The notes below the pieces were generated by a model that was not told the origin of the DNA, searched no databases, and saw only the letters and a list, made by a program, of their open reading frames with translations. From Dactylosporangium sp. AC04546 (GTDB taxonomy: Bacteria; Actinomycetota; Actinomycetes; Mycobacteriales; Micromonosporaceae), in NCBI RefSeq assembly GCF_022095675.1, contig NZ_JAHYSG010000146.1, positions 1-27,519 on the forward strand: 27,519 nucleotides of DNA, in the 5' to 3' direction. This document shows positions 9,122-15,377 of the stretch, in pieces. The translations under genes and the position numbers were made by a program. How positions within the stretch are numbered: position 1 is the stretch's first letter; every line of letters starts with the position of its first letter.

Positions 9122-9151
9122 GGCCCGGGGCAGCAGCGCCTGCCCCGGGCC
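9122..9151. terminator. Strong bidirectional hairpin terminator
   Basis: GGCCCGGGGCAG (9122-9133) pairs perfectly with CTGCCCCGGGCC (9140-9151) around the 6-nt loop CAGCGC. It lies between the convergent L,D-transpeptidase and LAxTG surface-protein genes and can serve both. Only two Ts follow, which is common in GC-rich actinomycetes. Confidence 0.85.
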
Positions 9152-9158
9152 TTCCCGG

Positions 9159-10334
9159 CTACGCCACCGCGGTCACCCGGCGGCGGCCCAGCCGGACCAG
9201 CAGCAGGCCGGCCACCAGCAGCAGCCCGCCCGTCAGCGTCATCACCGCGACGTTGGCCCCGGTGACGGCGAGGATCGGCCGCCGGTACATCCCCGCGTCC
9301 AGCACCACCGTCGTCCCGCCGGCCGCGGTCACGGCGGCGGAGATCCCCGCGGTCACCGGCTGCCCGGGGTCGGCCACCGGCACGAAGTCGGAGTCACGGG
9401 AGCGGTCCGAGCCGCGGGCGTACCGGCTGAACGCCCACTGGACCGACGAGATGTCCCCGTCCGGGTCGACGGGCCCGGTACCGATGGCGACCACCACGGT
9501 CCCCGCGGCGACGGCCGGGACGTCGTAGGTCCCGTCCGCGCCGGTCACCGCCTCCCGCAGGTCGATCCCGGCCGCGGCCGACGCACCGGCCTGACGCCGG
9601 CGCAGGTGGTCGCGCAGCTGCTGGGCCAGGTCGGCGTCCGAGGCGGCGCTGAGCTCGCCGGCGCTCACGACGAGGACGGGCAGGCCGCGGATGCCACGCT
9701 CGCCCGCCGAGCGGATGCCGTCGCGGTTGCTGTCGTTCCAGGCCCGGCCCCGCACCCGCGCGGTCGCCGCCGCGGCGGCCCCCACGCCACCGGGATCGGC
9801 CGCCGCGGCCCCGACCGCCCCGTTGGCGGCGGCCGTGTTCGCGGCGGCAGCCGCGCCGGCCGAGGCCGCGTTCGCCCCGGCCGCGTTCGCCCCGGCCGCG
9901 TTCGCCCCGGCCGCGTTCGCCCCGGCCGCGCCGTCAGCTTTCGCTGTGCCGTTGCCGGCGGCGGCCCCATCGGCACCGGCCGAACCGTTCCCGCCTGCGG
10001 CCCCGTTCGCACCCGCCGCGCCGTTCCCACCGGCCGCCGCGCCGCCCGAACCAGCCGCTGAACCAGCCGCTGAAGCGGACGCCGCGCCGGCCTGGCTTGC
10101 GGCCGTCGACGGGCTCGGCGACGCATTGGTCTTCGCCGGCTTCCTCGCGCCGCCGTCCGCCTTCTTCGCTCCGCCGCCGGACGCCGCCGGCGGCGACGCG
10201 GCCGGAGTGTCCGGGGCGGCGCCGGCTGGCGCTGACGGTACCGTCGCCGCCAAACCCGCCGCCGCCACCATCACCGCAGCCGTCATCGCCAGGCGGGACC
10301 TGGCCCGCCCTCCCCTGTGTCCGCCCCGAAGCAC
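9159..10334 (-). CDS. LAxTG sortase-anchored surface protein with Ala/Gly repeat region and SdrD B-like domain
   Basis: A 391-residue secreted protein. Residues 1 to about 40 are a signal peptide ending in PAGA. Residues about 40-185 are low-complexity Ala/Gly/Asn sequence with partly collagen-like Gly-x-x triplets and a GANAA repeat. Residues about 190-345 contain VRGRAWNDSNRDGIRSAGE, typical of SdrD B-like (Cna-B-related) repeats with Ca-binding-like aspartates. The C-terminus has LAVTG at 355-359, a hydrophobic span and a basic tail: a cell-wall sorting signal of the LAxTG class used by class E sortases. The GTG start at 10334 has AGGAG 9 nt upstream; the internal ATG at residue 17 lacks this. 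No sortase gene lies in the window. Confidence 0.82.
   Translation of the reverse strand: MLRGGHRGGRARSRLAMTAAVMVAAAGLAATVPSAPAGAAPDTPAASPPAASGGGAKKADGGARKPAKTNASPSPSTAASQAGAASASAAGSAAGSGGAAAGGNGAAGANGAAGGNGSAGADGAAAGNGTAKADGAAGANAAGANAAGANAAGANAASAGAAAAANTAAANGAVGAAAADPGGVGAAAAATARVRGRAWNDSNRDGIRSAGERGIRGLPVLVVSAGELSAASDADLAQQLRDHLRRRQAGASAAAGIDLREAVTGADGTYDVPAVAAGTVVVAIGTGPVDPDGDISSVQWAFSRYARGSDRSRDSDFVPVADPGQPVTAGISAAVTAAGGTTVVLDAGMYRRPILAVTGANVAVMTLTGGLLLVAGLLLVRLGRRRVTAVA
9871..9930. repeat. Four perfect 15-bp tandem repeats
   Basis: TTCGCCCCGGCCGCG is repeated four times without a mismatch at 9871, 9886, 9901 and 9916. It encodes the GANAA repeats of the LAxTG surface protein on the minus strand. 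Because 15 is a multiple of 3, copy number can change in frame and alter the length of the stalk-like region. Confidence 0.9.
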
Positions 10335-10394
10335 GCCGCCCCGCTCCTGTTACCGAAGAGGTGTCGCCCCGTGCGACGCCAGTTGCGATCGTAT

Positions 10395-10412
10395 GCACCT
10401 TTTGCACCTTTT
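10395..10412. repeat. 9-bp tandem repeat in the surface-protein promoter region
   Basis: GCACCTTTT occurs twice in a row (10395-10403 and 10404-10412); on the minus strand it reads AAAAGGTGC twice. It lies 60-80 bp upstream of the GTG start of the LAxTG surface protein, in the only relatively AT-rich stretch of the gap, next to TTGCC and CATACGAT elements that could be promoter boxes. It may be a repeated activator site. Confidence 0.5.
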
Positions 10413-10447
10413 GTTGGCAAATGCTGACCGAATGGCGGCGTGTCGGG

Positions 10448-11692
10448 CTACTCGTGTGGCACCGGGATGCGGGTCCAGCGGCGGCCGTCCTCCGAGCGGT
10501 ACACCGCGTCGCCGTCGAAGGCCAGGTACACGCCCGGCACCGCCGACTGCACCTGCACGTGCAGGCCGGTCACCGTGATGCGCTCGGGCAGGCCGTCCGG
10601 GCGCTCGTTGCGGTAGTGCCGGCCCTGGTCGGAGCTCACATACCAGCGGGGCGCCCGGTCGTCGCGGATGAGCACGACGTGGCTGCCGTCGGCGGCGACG
10701 TACGTGTCCCCGCTGGTGTAGTAGCCCTCGCCGATCGGCAGCGTGTGGCCGGGGTCGACCGGGCGCCAGGTCGCGCCGCCGTCGGTGGTCTGCTGGACCT
10801 CCACGACCAACCGGGCTGGCGGGGTCGCATCCGGGTCGGTGTTCGTGGAGAGGACGGCGTACCCCGTGCGGCCGTCGGCCGACGACGCGACCGCCAGCTC
10901 GGCACCCGGCTGGTCGAAGACGTGCACCCGCCACGTGCGTCCCCGGTCCGGGGTGAAGGCGACGACCGGGCGGCGGTCGGGGCTGAACATGTAGCCGGAG
11001 ACCCACATCCCCGGCGAGGCCGGCCGCTCCGACACCGCGTACACCGACAGGTCCGGCTGGCTCGCGAGGGGCGCCATCCGTCCGGCCACCGGGTCGACGG
11101 CGAGCAGCCGGCACCGGTCCTCCGCCCGCCTGACCGGCGCGCACTGCAGCCAGCCCTGCGGCGGTACCGTGGAAACCTCCTCGTCGGCGAGGACCAGCTC
11201 CCGCCACGTGCGGCCGCCGTCGAGGCTGACGTGGTTGTGCCAGATGAGCTTCGGGCCGGTCTCGCCGGTCTCGTCGCCCGGCGTGTTCGTGGTCCGCATC
11301 AGCACGCCGGGGGCGGGGGCCTCGACCTGGCCGTCGCCGAAGTCCTCCTGGCGCACGGTCCAGGTGCGGCCGCCGTCGTCGGAGCCGAGCAGCTTCGCCG
11401 GGCAGCCGTCGCAGCCGCGCACGCCGGCGTACAGGTGCTGGGCGTCCGTGGCGGTCGCCGAGAGCACCGGGCCGGTGCGCACCTGTGTCGGGGGCGGCGG
11501 CGCCGCGTCCGGCCCCGTCCGGAGCGTGACGAGCGCCAGCCCGGCGGCGACCGCCACGACCACCGCGGTGGCGACCGCGCGCCGCCGCCGGTGCCGGCGC
11601 CACGCCTTGCGGTACACCCCGTCGGCGCTCAGCCGCGTCGGCGGCCCGTCGGCGCCGGCCAGCTCCTCGAACCTCGTCCGCAGTCCGGTCAT
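10448..11692 (-). CDS. Membrane-anchored Asp-box (BNR) repeat protein, putative sigma-factor partner
   Basis: A 414-residue protein with a short basic cytoplasmic N-terminus (1-38), one membrane span (about 39-57) and an extracytoplasmic part. The latter carries six Asp-box motifs: SDDGGRTW at 104, SLDGGRTW at 156, TPDRGRTW at 247, TTDGGATW at 302, SSDQGRHY at 353 and SEDGRRW at 400. Asp-boxes mark beta-propellers such as sialidases and sortilin; no sialidase active-site pattern is evident. The ATG at 11692 overlaps the stop of the ECF sigma gene (ATGA), the usual arrangement for a regulator of that sigma factor. It has no zinc-finger anti-sigma motif, so a role as membrane anti-sigma or sensor, with the first 38 residues binding sigma, is inferred from context only. 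Confidence 0.75.
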   Translation of the reverse strand: MTGLRTRFEELAGADGPPTRLSADGVYRKAWRRHRRRRAVATAVVVAVAAGLALVTLRTGPDAAPPPPTQVRTGPVLSATATDAQHLYAGVRGCDGCPAKLLGSDDGGRTWTVRQEDFGDGQVEAPAPGVLMRTTNTPGDETGETGPKLIWHNHVSLDGGRTWRELVLADEEVSTVPPQGWLQCAPVRRAEDRCRLLAVDPVAGRMAPLASQPDLSVYAVSERPASPGMWVSGYMFSPDRRPVVAFTPDRGRTWRVHVFDQPGAELAVASSADGRTGYAVLSTNTDPDATPPARLVVEVQQTTDGGATWRPVDPGHTLPIGEGYYTSGDTYVAADGSHVVLIRDDRAPRWYVSSDQGRHYRNERPDGLPERITVTGLHVQVQSAVPGVYLAFDGDAVYRSEDGRRWTRIPVPHE

Positions 11693-12213
11693 CGCCCCTC
11701 ACCCACCGTCGTCATCGCCCCGTCCGTACCGATCAGGTCGCGCAGCTTCGCCAGCCCGCGCGCGGTCTGGCTCTTCACCGTCCCCGCCGAGCAGCCGAGC
11801 GTGGCGGCGGTCGCCTCGACGTCGAGGTCGTGGTAGAACCGGCAAACCAGGACGGCCCGCTGCCGGGCCGGCAGCCGCCGCAGCGCCGCCGTGAACGCCA
11901 CCCGGCTCGCCGTGTCGTCGCCGTCGCGGGGGTGTTCGGGCAGGTCGGCCACCGACTGCTCCCGCCGCCGCCAGACCCGCCGGACGTCGGACAGGTAGGC
12001 CCGCACGAGGCAGGTCCGCACGAAGGCGTCCAGCGCCTCCCGGTCGCGCACCGTCCGCCACGCGACGGCCAGCCGCATGAACGCGTTCTGCGTCAGGTCG
12101 TCGGCCCAGTGCCAGTCCCCGCACAGGACGTACGCGGTCCGCCGTACCGCCTCGTGCCGCGCGACGAAGTACTCGCGGAACTGGCGCTGGTCCTCACTCT
12201 CACCGTCGGGCAT
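11689..12213 (-). CDS. ECF RNA polymerase sigma factor, sigma-E family (SigE/TIGR02983 type)
   Basis: A 174-residue ECF sigma factor. Region 2 spans about 12-85 with AYVLCGDWHWADDLTQNAFMRL, the variant typical of the actinobacterial sigma-E family. Region 4 spans about 105-165 with LPARQRAVLVCRFYHDLDVE and the helix-turn-helix ATLGCSAGTVKSQTARGLAKLR. It directs RNA polymerase to a small regulon, probably in response to a surface signal sensed by the co-translated Asp-box membrane protein. The ATG at 12213 has a strong GAGGAGGTG site 3 nt away. The gap to the divergent ThuA gene is 86 bp; I could not define an autoregulated ECF promoter in it. Confidence 0.93.
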   Translation of the reverse strand: MPDGESEDQRQFREYFVARHEAVRRTAYVLCGDWHWADDLTQNAFMRLAVAWRTVRDREALDAFVRTCLVRAYLSDVRRVWRRREQSVADLPEHPRDGDDTASRVAFTAALRRLPARQRAVLVCRFYHDLDVEATAATLGCSAGTVKSQTARGLAKLRDLIGTDGAMTTVGEGR

Positions 12214-12299
12214 CGCACCTCCTCACTCCCTAGGTGCGCATCACCCCCGGGTTCGGTTGCACGCGCCAGGAACCGCGGTGCCGATCTATGATCATGCGC

Positions 12300-12917
12300 A
12301 TGGATCTCGCCGTCGTCGTTCGTGGCGGCTGGGAGGGGCACCGGCCGGTCGAGGCGACCGACCGCTACGCCGCCTGGCTGCGCGCCCAGGGCACCGAGGT
12401 GGTCACGTCCGAGTCGCTCGACGTGTACACCGATGCCGACCTCATGCGCCGGGCCTCGCTCGTCGTGCAGTGCTGGACGATGGGCACGATCACCGCCGAG
12501 CAGCTGGCCGGGCTGTCGGGCGCCGTCCACGCCGGCGCCGGGTTCGCGGGCTGGCACGGCGGCCTGATCGACGCCTTCCGCGCCGCGCCCGACTACCAGC
12601 GCATCACGGGCGGCCAGTTCGTGCACCACCCGCCCGAGTTCGTCACGTACGACGTGCGCCCCACCAGCGACCACCCCGTCGTCGCCGGCCTGCCGCCGTT
12701 CACGGTGCACACCGAGCAGTACCGGGTCCACGTCGACCCGTCGATCGAGGTCCACGCGGTGACGGACGTCGACGGGGTCGCGATGCCGGTGGTGTGGACG
12801 ACCCGCTGGGGCGCCGGCCGGGTGTTCGTGACCACCGTCGGGCACGAGCTCAAGGACCTCGAGGTCCCCGAGCACGACGAGATCATCCGGAGGGGCCTGG
12901 TATGGGCGAGCCGCTGA
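12300..12917 (+). CDS. ThuA-domain protein
   Basis: A 205-residue protein of the ThuA (trehalose utilisation, class-I glutamine amidotransferase-like) family. Features are the opening MDLAVVVRGGWEGHRP, the central GFAGWHGGLIDAFR and the C-terminal WTTRWGAGRVFVTTVGHE. In rhizobia ThuA works with the dehydrogenase ThuB in handling 3-keto-trehalose or related disaccharides, and the next gene here is also a Gfo/Idh/MocA dehydrogenase. TATGAT (12287-12292) lies 7 nt before ATG 12300, so the transcript is probably leaderless; the ATGs at 12288 and 12294 fall within or just after that box and are less likely. It overlaps the next gene by 16 bp. Confidence 0.88.
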   Translation: MDLAVVVRGGWEGHRPVEATDRYAAWLRAQGTEVVTSESLDVYTDADLMRRASLVVQCWTMGTITAEQLAGLSGAVHAGAGFAGWHGGLIDAFRAAPDYQRITGGQFVHHPPEFVTYDVRPTSDHPVVAGLPPFTVHTEQYRVHVDPSIEVHAVTDVDGVAMPVVWTTRWGAGRVFVTTVGHELKDLEVPEHDEIIRRGLVWASR

Positions 12918-13990
12918 CCGTCGGCATCGTCGGCGCCGGCAAGATCAGCGCCGCGTACGCCGAGACCCTCGCCCGGCTGCCCGGCGTCCGCCTGACCCGG
13001 GTGGCCGACCTGGACCTCGGCCGCGCGGCCGCGCTGGCCGCGGATCTTCCAGGTGTACTGCCGGTGCCGCCCGACGAGCTGCTGGCCTGCGCCGACGTGG
13101 ACGCGGTGCTCAACCTCACCGTCCCGCGGGCCCACGCGACCGTGGCGCTCGCCGCCCTCGCCGCCGGCAAGCACGTCTACGGCGAGAAGCCGCTGGCCAC
13201 CGGGACCACCGAGGCCGCCGAGGTGCTGGCAGCGGCGGCAGCGGCCGGGCGCACCGTCGCCTGCGCCCCCGACACGGTGCTCGGCACCGGCCTGCAGACG
13301 GCCCGCGCGTCCCTGGCGGCCGGCGACATCGGCGTCCCGGTCGCGGCGACCGCCTTCATGGTCACCCCGGGCCACGAGCGCTGGCACCCGTCGCCGCAGT
13401 TCTACTACGAGCCGGGCGGCGGCCCGCTGTACGACATGGGCCCGTACTACCTGACGGCGCTGGTGCACCTGCTGGGCCCGGTGCGCAGGGTGACCGGCAT
13501 GGCGTCCACCCCGCGCCCGACCCGCACGACCCTGGACGGCGTCACGTTCCCGGTCGAGGTGGCGACCCACGTGACGGGCGTCCTGGAGCACGCGTCGGGC
13601 GCCCTGACGACCCTGATGATGAGCTTCGACGCCTGGACGGGCCGCCTGCCCCGCATCGAGGTCTACGGCACCGAGGGCACCCTGAACGTCCCGGACCCGA
13701 ACGGCTTCGCCGGCGACGTCCACCGCTTCGCGGGCGCCACCCGGGAGTGGACGAAGCTCCCGGACCTGGCCGGCTACCGCGACGCCGCCCGCGGCTACGG
13801 CGTGGCGGACCTGGCCCGCGCCCTGCGCACGGGCACGCAACCCCGCGCGTCGGCCGACCTGGCCTACCACGTCCTGGACGTGATGGAGTCCCTGCTCTCC
13901 GCCGCCGCAACGGGCACGACGACGACCGTGACCAGCACCTGCGAGGTCCCCGCGCCGGTCCCGCTGGCTGCCGACCCGGACAGGGCCTAA
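12902..13990 (+). CDS. Gfo/Idh/MocA family NAD(P)-dependent sugar dehydrogenase
   Basis: A 362-residue oxidoreductase. The Rossmann domain opens with VGIVGAGKISAAYAETL (7-23), and EKP at 95-97 is the conserved nicotinamide-site lysine motif. The C-terminal alpha/beta domain includes PGGGPLYDMGPYYLTALVHL, where the family has catalytic residues. Substrates of the family are sugars, inositols or their keto derivatives. With the overlapping ThuA gene it forms a ThuAB-like pair, possibly converting a glycoside to its 3-keto form or back. ATG 12902 was chosen because the Rossmann strand begins four codons later; the frame is open much further upstream but there it only shadows the ThuA gene. No transporter or repressor gene is adjacent. 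Confidence 0.93.
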   Translation: MGEPLTVGIVGAGKISAAYAETLARLPGVRLTRVADLDLGRAAALAADLPGVLPVPPDELLACADVDAVLNLTVPRAHATVALAALAAGKHVYGEKPLATGTTEAAEVLAAAAAAGRTVACAPDTVLGTGLQTARASLAAGDIGVPVAATAFMVTPGHERWHPSPQFYYEPGGGPLYDMGPYYLTALVHLLGPVRRVTGMASTPRPTRTTLDGVTFPVEVATHVTGVLEHASGALTTLMMSFDAWTGRLPRIEVYGTEGTLNVPDPNGFAGDVHRFAGATREWTKLPDLAGYRDAARGYGVADLARALRTGTQPRASADLAYHVLDVMESLLSAAATGTTTTVTSTCEVPAPVPLAADPDRA

Positions 13991-14006
13991 GACGTACGCT
14001 GTGGGG

Positions 14007-14399
14007 ATGACGGCCGTCGAGGAGCTCGGGCGCTCCAAATATGTCAGCCTCACCACGTACCGTAAGGACGGCACGGCCGTCGCCACGGCCGTGTGGCATG
14101 TGCCCGACCAGGGGGAGCTGTTCATCGTCTCCAACGCCGACGCCTGGAAGGTCAAGCGCATCCGCAACGACCCGCGGGTCCTCGTCACCGCGTGCGACAT
14201 CCGCGGGCGGGTCGCGCCCGGGGCCGTCAGCGCCGAGGGGACCGCGCGGCTGCTCGACGACGCCGGCACGCAGCACGCGCGGCGGCTGCTCGCCCGGCGG
14301 TACCTCACCTCGCGCGTCGGCAACTCCCTCGCGCGGCTGCTGCGGCTGCGGCGGCCGCCGGTCGTCGGGATCGCCGTGAGCCTCAGCCCGAGCGGGTGA
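14007..14399 (+). CDS. PPOX-class F420-dependent oxidoreductase
   Basis: A 130-residue split-barrel flavin/F420-binding protein related to Rv2061-type enzymes. It carries KYVSLTTYRKDGTAVATAVWHV near the N-terminus and VSNADAWKVKRIRNDPRVLVTACDIRG in the middle, the typical cofactor-binding pattern of the family. It probably acts as a dimer in the cytoplasm on an unknown substrate. ATG 14007 lies 6 nt after TACGCT (13995-14000), which suggests a leaderless transcript; the GTG at 14001 would overlap that box. The gap to the upstream dehydrogenase is 16 bp, so it may also be read from that operon. Confidence 0.88.
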   Translation: MTAVEELGRSKYVSLTTYRKDGTAVATAVWHVPDQGELFIVSNADAWKVKRIRNDPRVLVTACDIRGRVAPGAVSAEGTARLLDDAGTQHARRLLARRYLTSRVGNSLARLLRLRRPPVVGIAVSLSPSG

Positions 14400-14435
14400 G
14401 CGACGAGCCCAGCTAGTGGTAAGCATCGCCGGGAA

Positions 14436-14464
14436 CCGATGGGCGGGCGGCGGCGTCCCATCGG
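14436..14464 (+). promoter_or_regulatory. Inverted repeat immediately before a lipoprotein start
   Basis: CCGATGGG (14436-14443) and CCCATCGG (14457-14464) are perfect 8-bp complements around 13 nt. The right arm ends one base before ATG 14466, where a ribosome-binding site should be, and the left arm contains the alternative ATG 14439. It may be a hairpin limiting translation or a protein-binding site. Confidence 0.45.
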
Positions 14465-14465
14465 C

Positions 14466-15365
14466 ATGAGACGGATCTGGGCGCTGTGGATCACCCTGCT
14501 CGTCGTGACGGCGGCGGCGACCGCCGGGTGCGCGGGGAGTGGCGGCGACGGCATCGGCGGGCCCGGCGACGACCCCGACCGCCTGCGCAAGCAGGCCCGG
14601 GACGCCCTCGCCCGGTATGACGAGGCCGTGCGCACCGCCGGCGGGCAGCAGCGGTTCGTCCCGGTCGGCGACCTGACCGGCCAGGTCGGTGACTGGGAGG
14701 CCGGCCGCGAGGAGAACAAGGCGTCGCTGCTCGCCGGGCAGGTCGTGGCCGGCGGTGCGCTGCCGGCGCCGCCGCAGGCGACCGGCACCGTCACCTGGGA
14801 CGGCGGGGCCACGCTCGACGTGCCGCTCGTCGGGGCCGAGGCGAGCCTCGCGGCGATCCCCCGGGGCGACTGCGGCGGCTGCCCGCCGCTGACCGTCACC
14901 GGCGCCCGGCTCACCACCGCGAAGATCAGCACCACGCGCGGGCCGGCGACGGTGCCGGCCTGGGAGTACACGCTGCGGGACACGGCCGTGCGGGTGACCC
15001 GGCCGGCCGTGGCCGCGTCGGCGGCGGTCACCGTCACGCCGCCGTCGTGGGACCCGTTCAACGCGCCCGGCGGGCTGCCGATCGACTCGGCGAGCGTGAA
15101 CGCGGCCGGCACGACGCTGACCGTGGTGTTCGTGGGCAGCCAGGGGCCGGCCAGTGTGCCGTGCGGCGCCGACTACACGGGCGAGGTCGTCGAGTCGGCC
15201 AACGCCGTCGTCGTGATCATCGTGACCCACCCGCACGCGGCGGACGAGGCGTGCACGGCGATCGGCTTTCCCCGGACGCTGAGCGTCGAACTGGCGGCGC
15301 CGCTGGGCGAGCGGGCGCTGCTCGACATCCAGCAGGGATTGCCGATAGCAGTCACCAGGAGCTAG
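14466..15365 (+). CDS. Lipoprotein of unknown function
   Basis: A 299-residue exported lipoprotein: MRRIWALWITLLVV is the signal, with the lipobox ending at Cys22 (TAGC). A helical segment follows (about 38-60, DDPDRLRKQARDALARYDEA), then beta-rich sequence with two CGG/CPP cysteines near 139-142 and two more near 233 and 260. I do not recognise the family. ATG 14466 gives a compact signal peptide; ATG 14439 would add nine residues (MGGRRRPIG) and is possible. Neither has a good Shine-Dalgarno. The stop (TAG, 15363-15365) directly abuts the stop of the convergent AfsR-like gene, with a 14-bp duplication across the junction. Confidence 0.75.
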   Translation: MRRIWALWITLLVVTAAATAGCAGSGGDGIGGPGDDPDRLRKQARDALARYDEAVRTAGGQQRFVPVGDLTGQVGDWEAGREENKASLLAGQVVAGGALPAPPQATGTVTWDGGATLDVPLVGAEASLAAIPRGDCGGCPPLTVTGARLTTAKISTTRGPATVPAWEYTLRDTAVRVTRPAVAASAAVTVTPPSWDPFNAPGGLPIDSASVNAAGTTLTVVFVGSQGPASVPCGADYTGEVVESANAVVVIIVTHPHAADEACTAIGFPRTLSVELAAPLGERALLDIQQGLPIAVTRS

Positions 15366-15377
15366 TCACCAGGAGCT
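15350..15377. repeat. 14-bp perfect tandem duplication spanning two convergent stop codons
   Basis: AGTCACCAGGAGCT occurs at 15350-15363 and again at 15364-15377. The first copy carries the last codons of the lipoprotein and the second the last codons of the AfsR-like gene. Removing one copy would leave both proteins the same but make their 3' ends overlap. Confidence 0.9.

Noticed and set aside
9871..9930. Regular 15-bp repeats considered as a CRISPR-like array
   Set aside because: Units are directly adjacent without spacers and encode an in-frame peptide repeat.
12257..12292. TTGCAC with TATGAT, or GGAACC with TATGAT, as a full promoter for the ThuA gene
   Set aside because: Spacers of 24 and 12 bp are outside the usual range; only the -10 box was retained.
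12593..15112. 839-codon minus-strand open frame
   Set aside because: Opposes four well-supported plus-strand genes; composition is that of a shadow frame.
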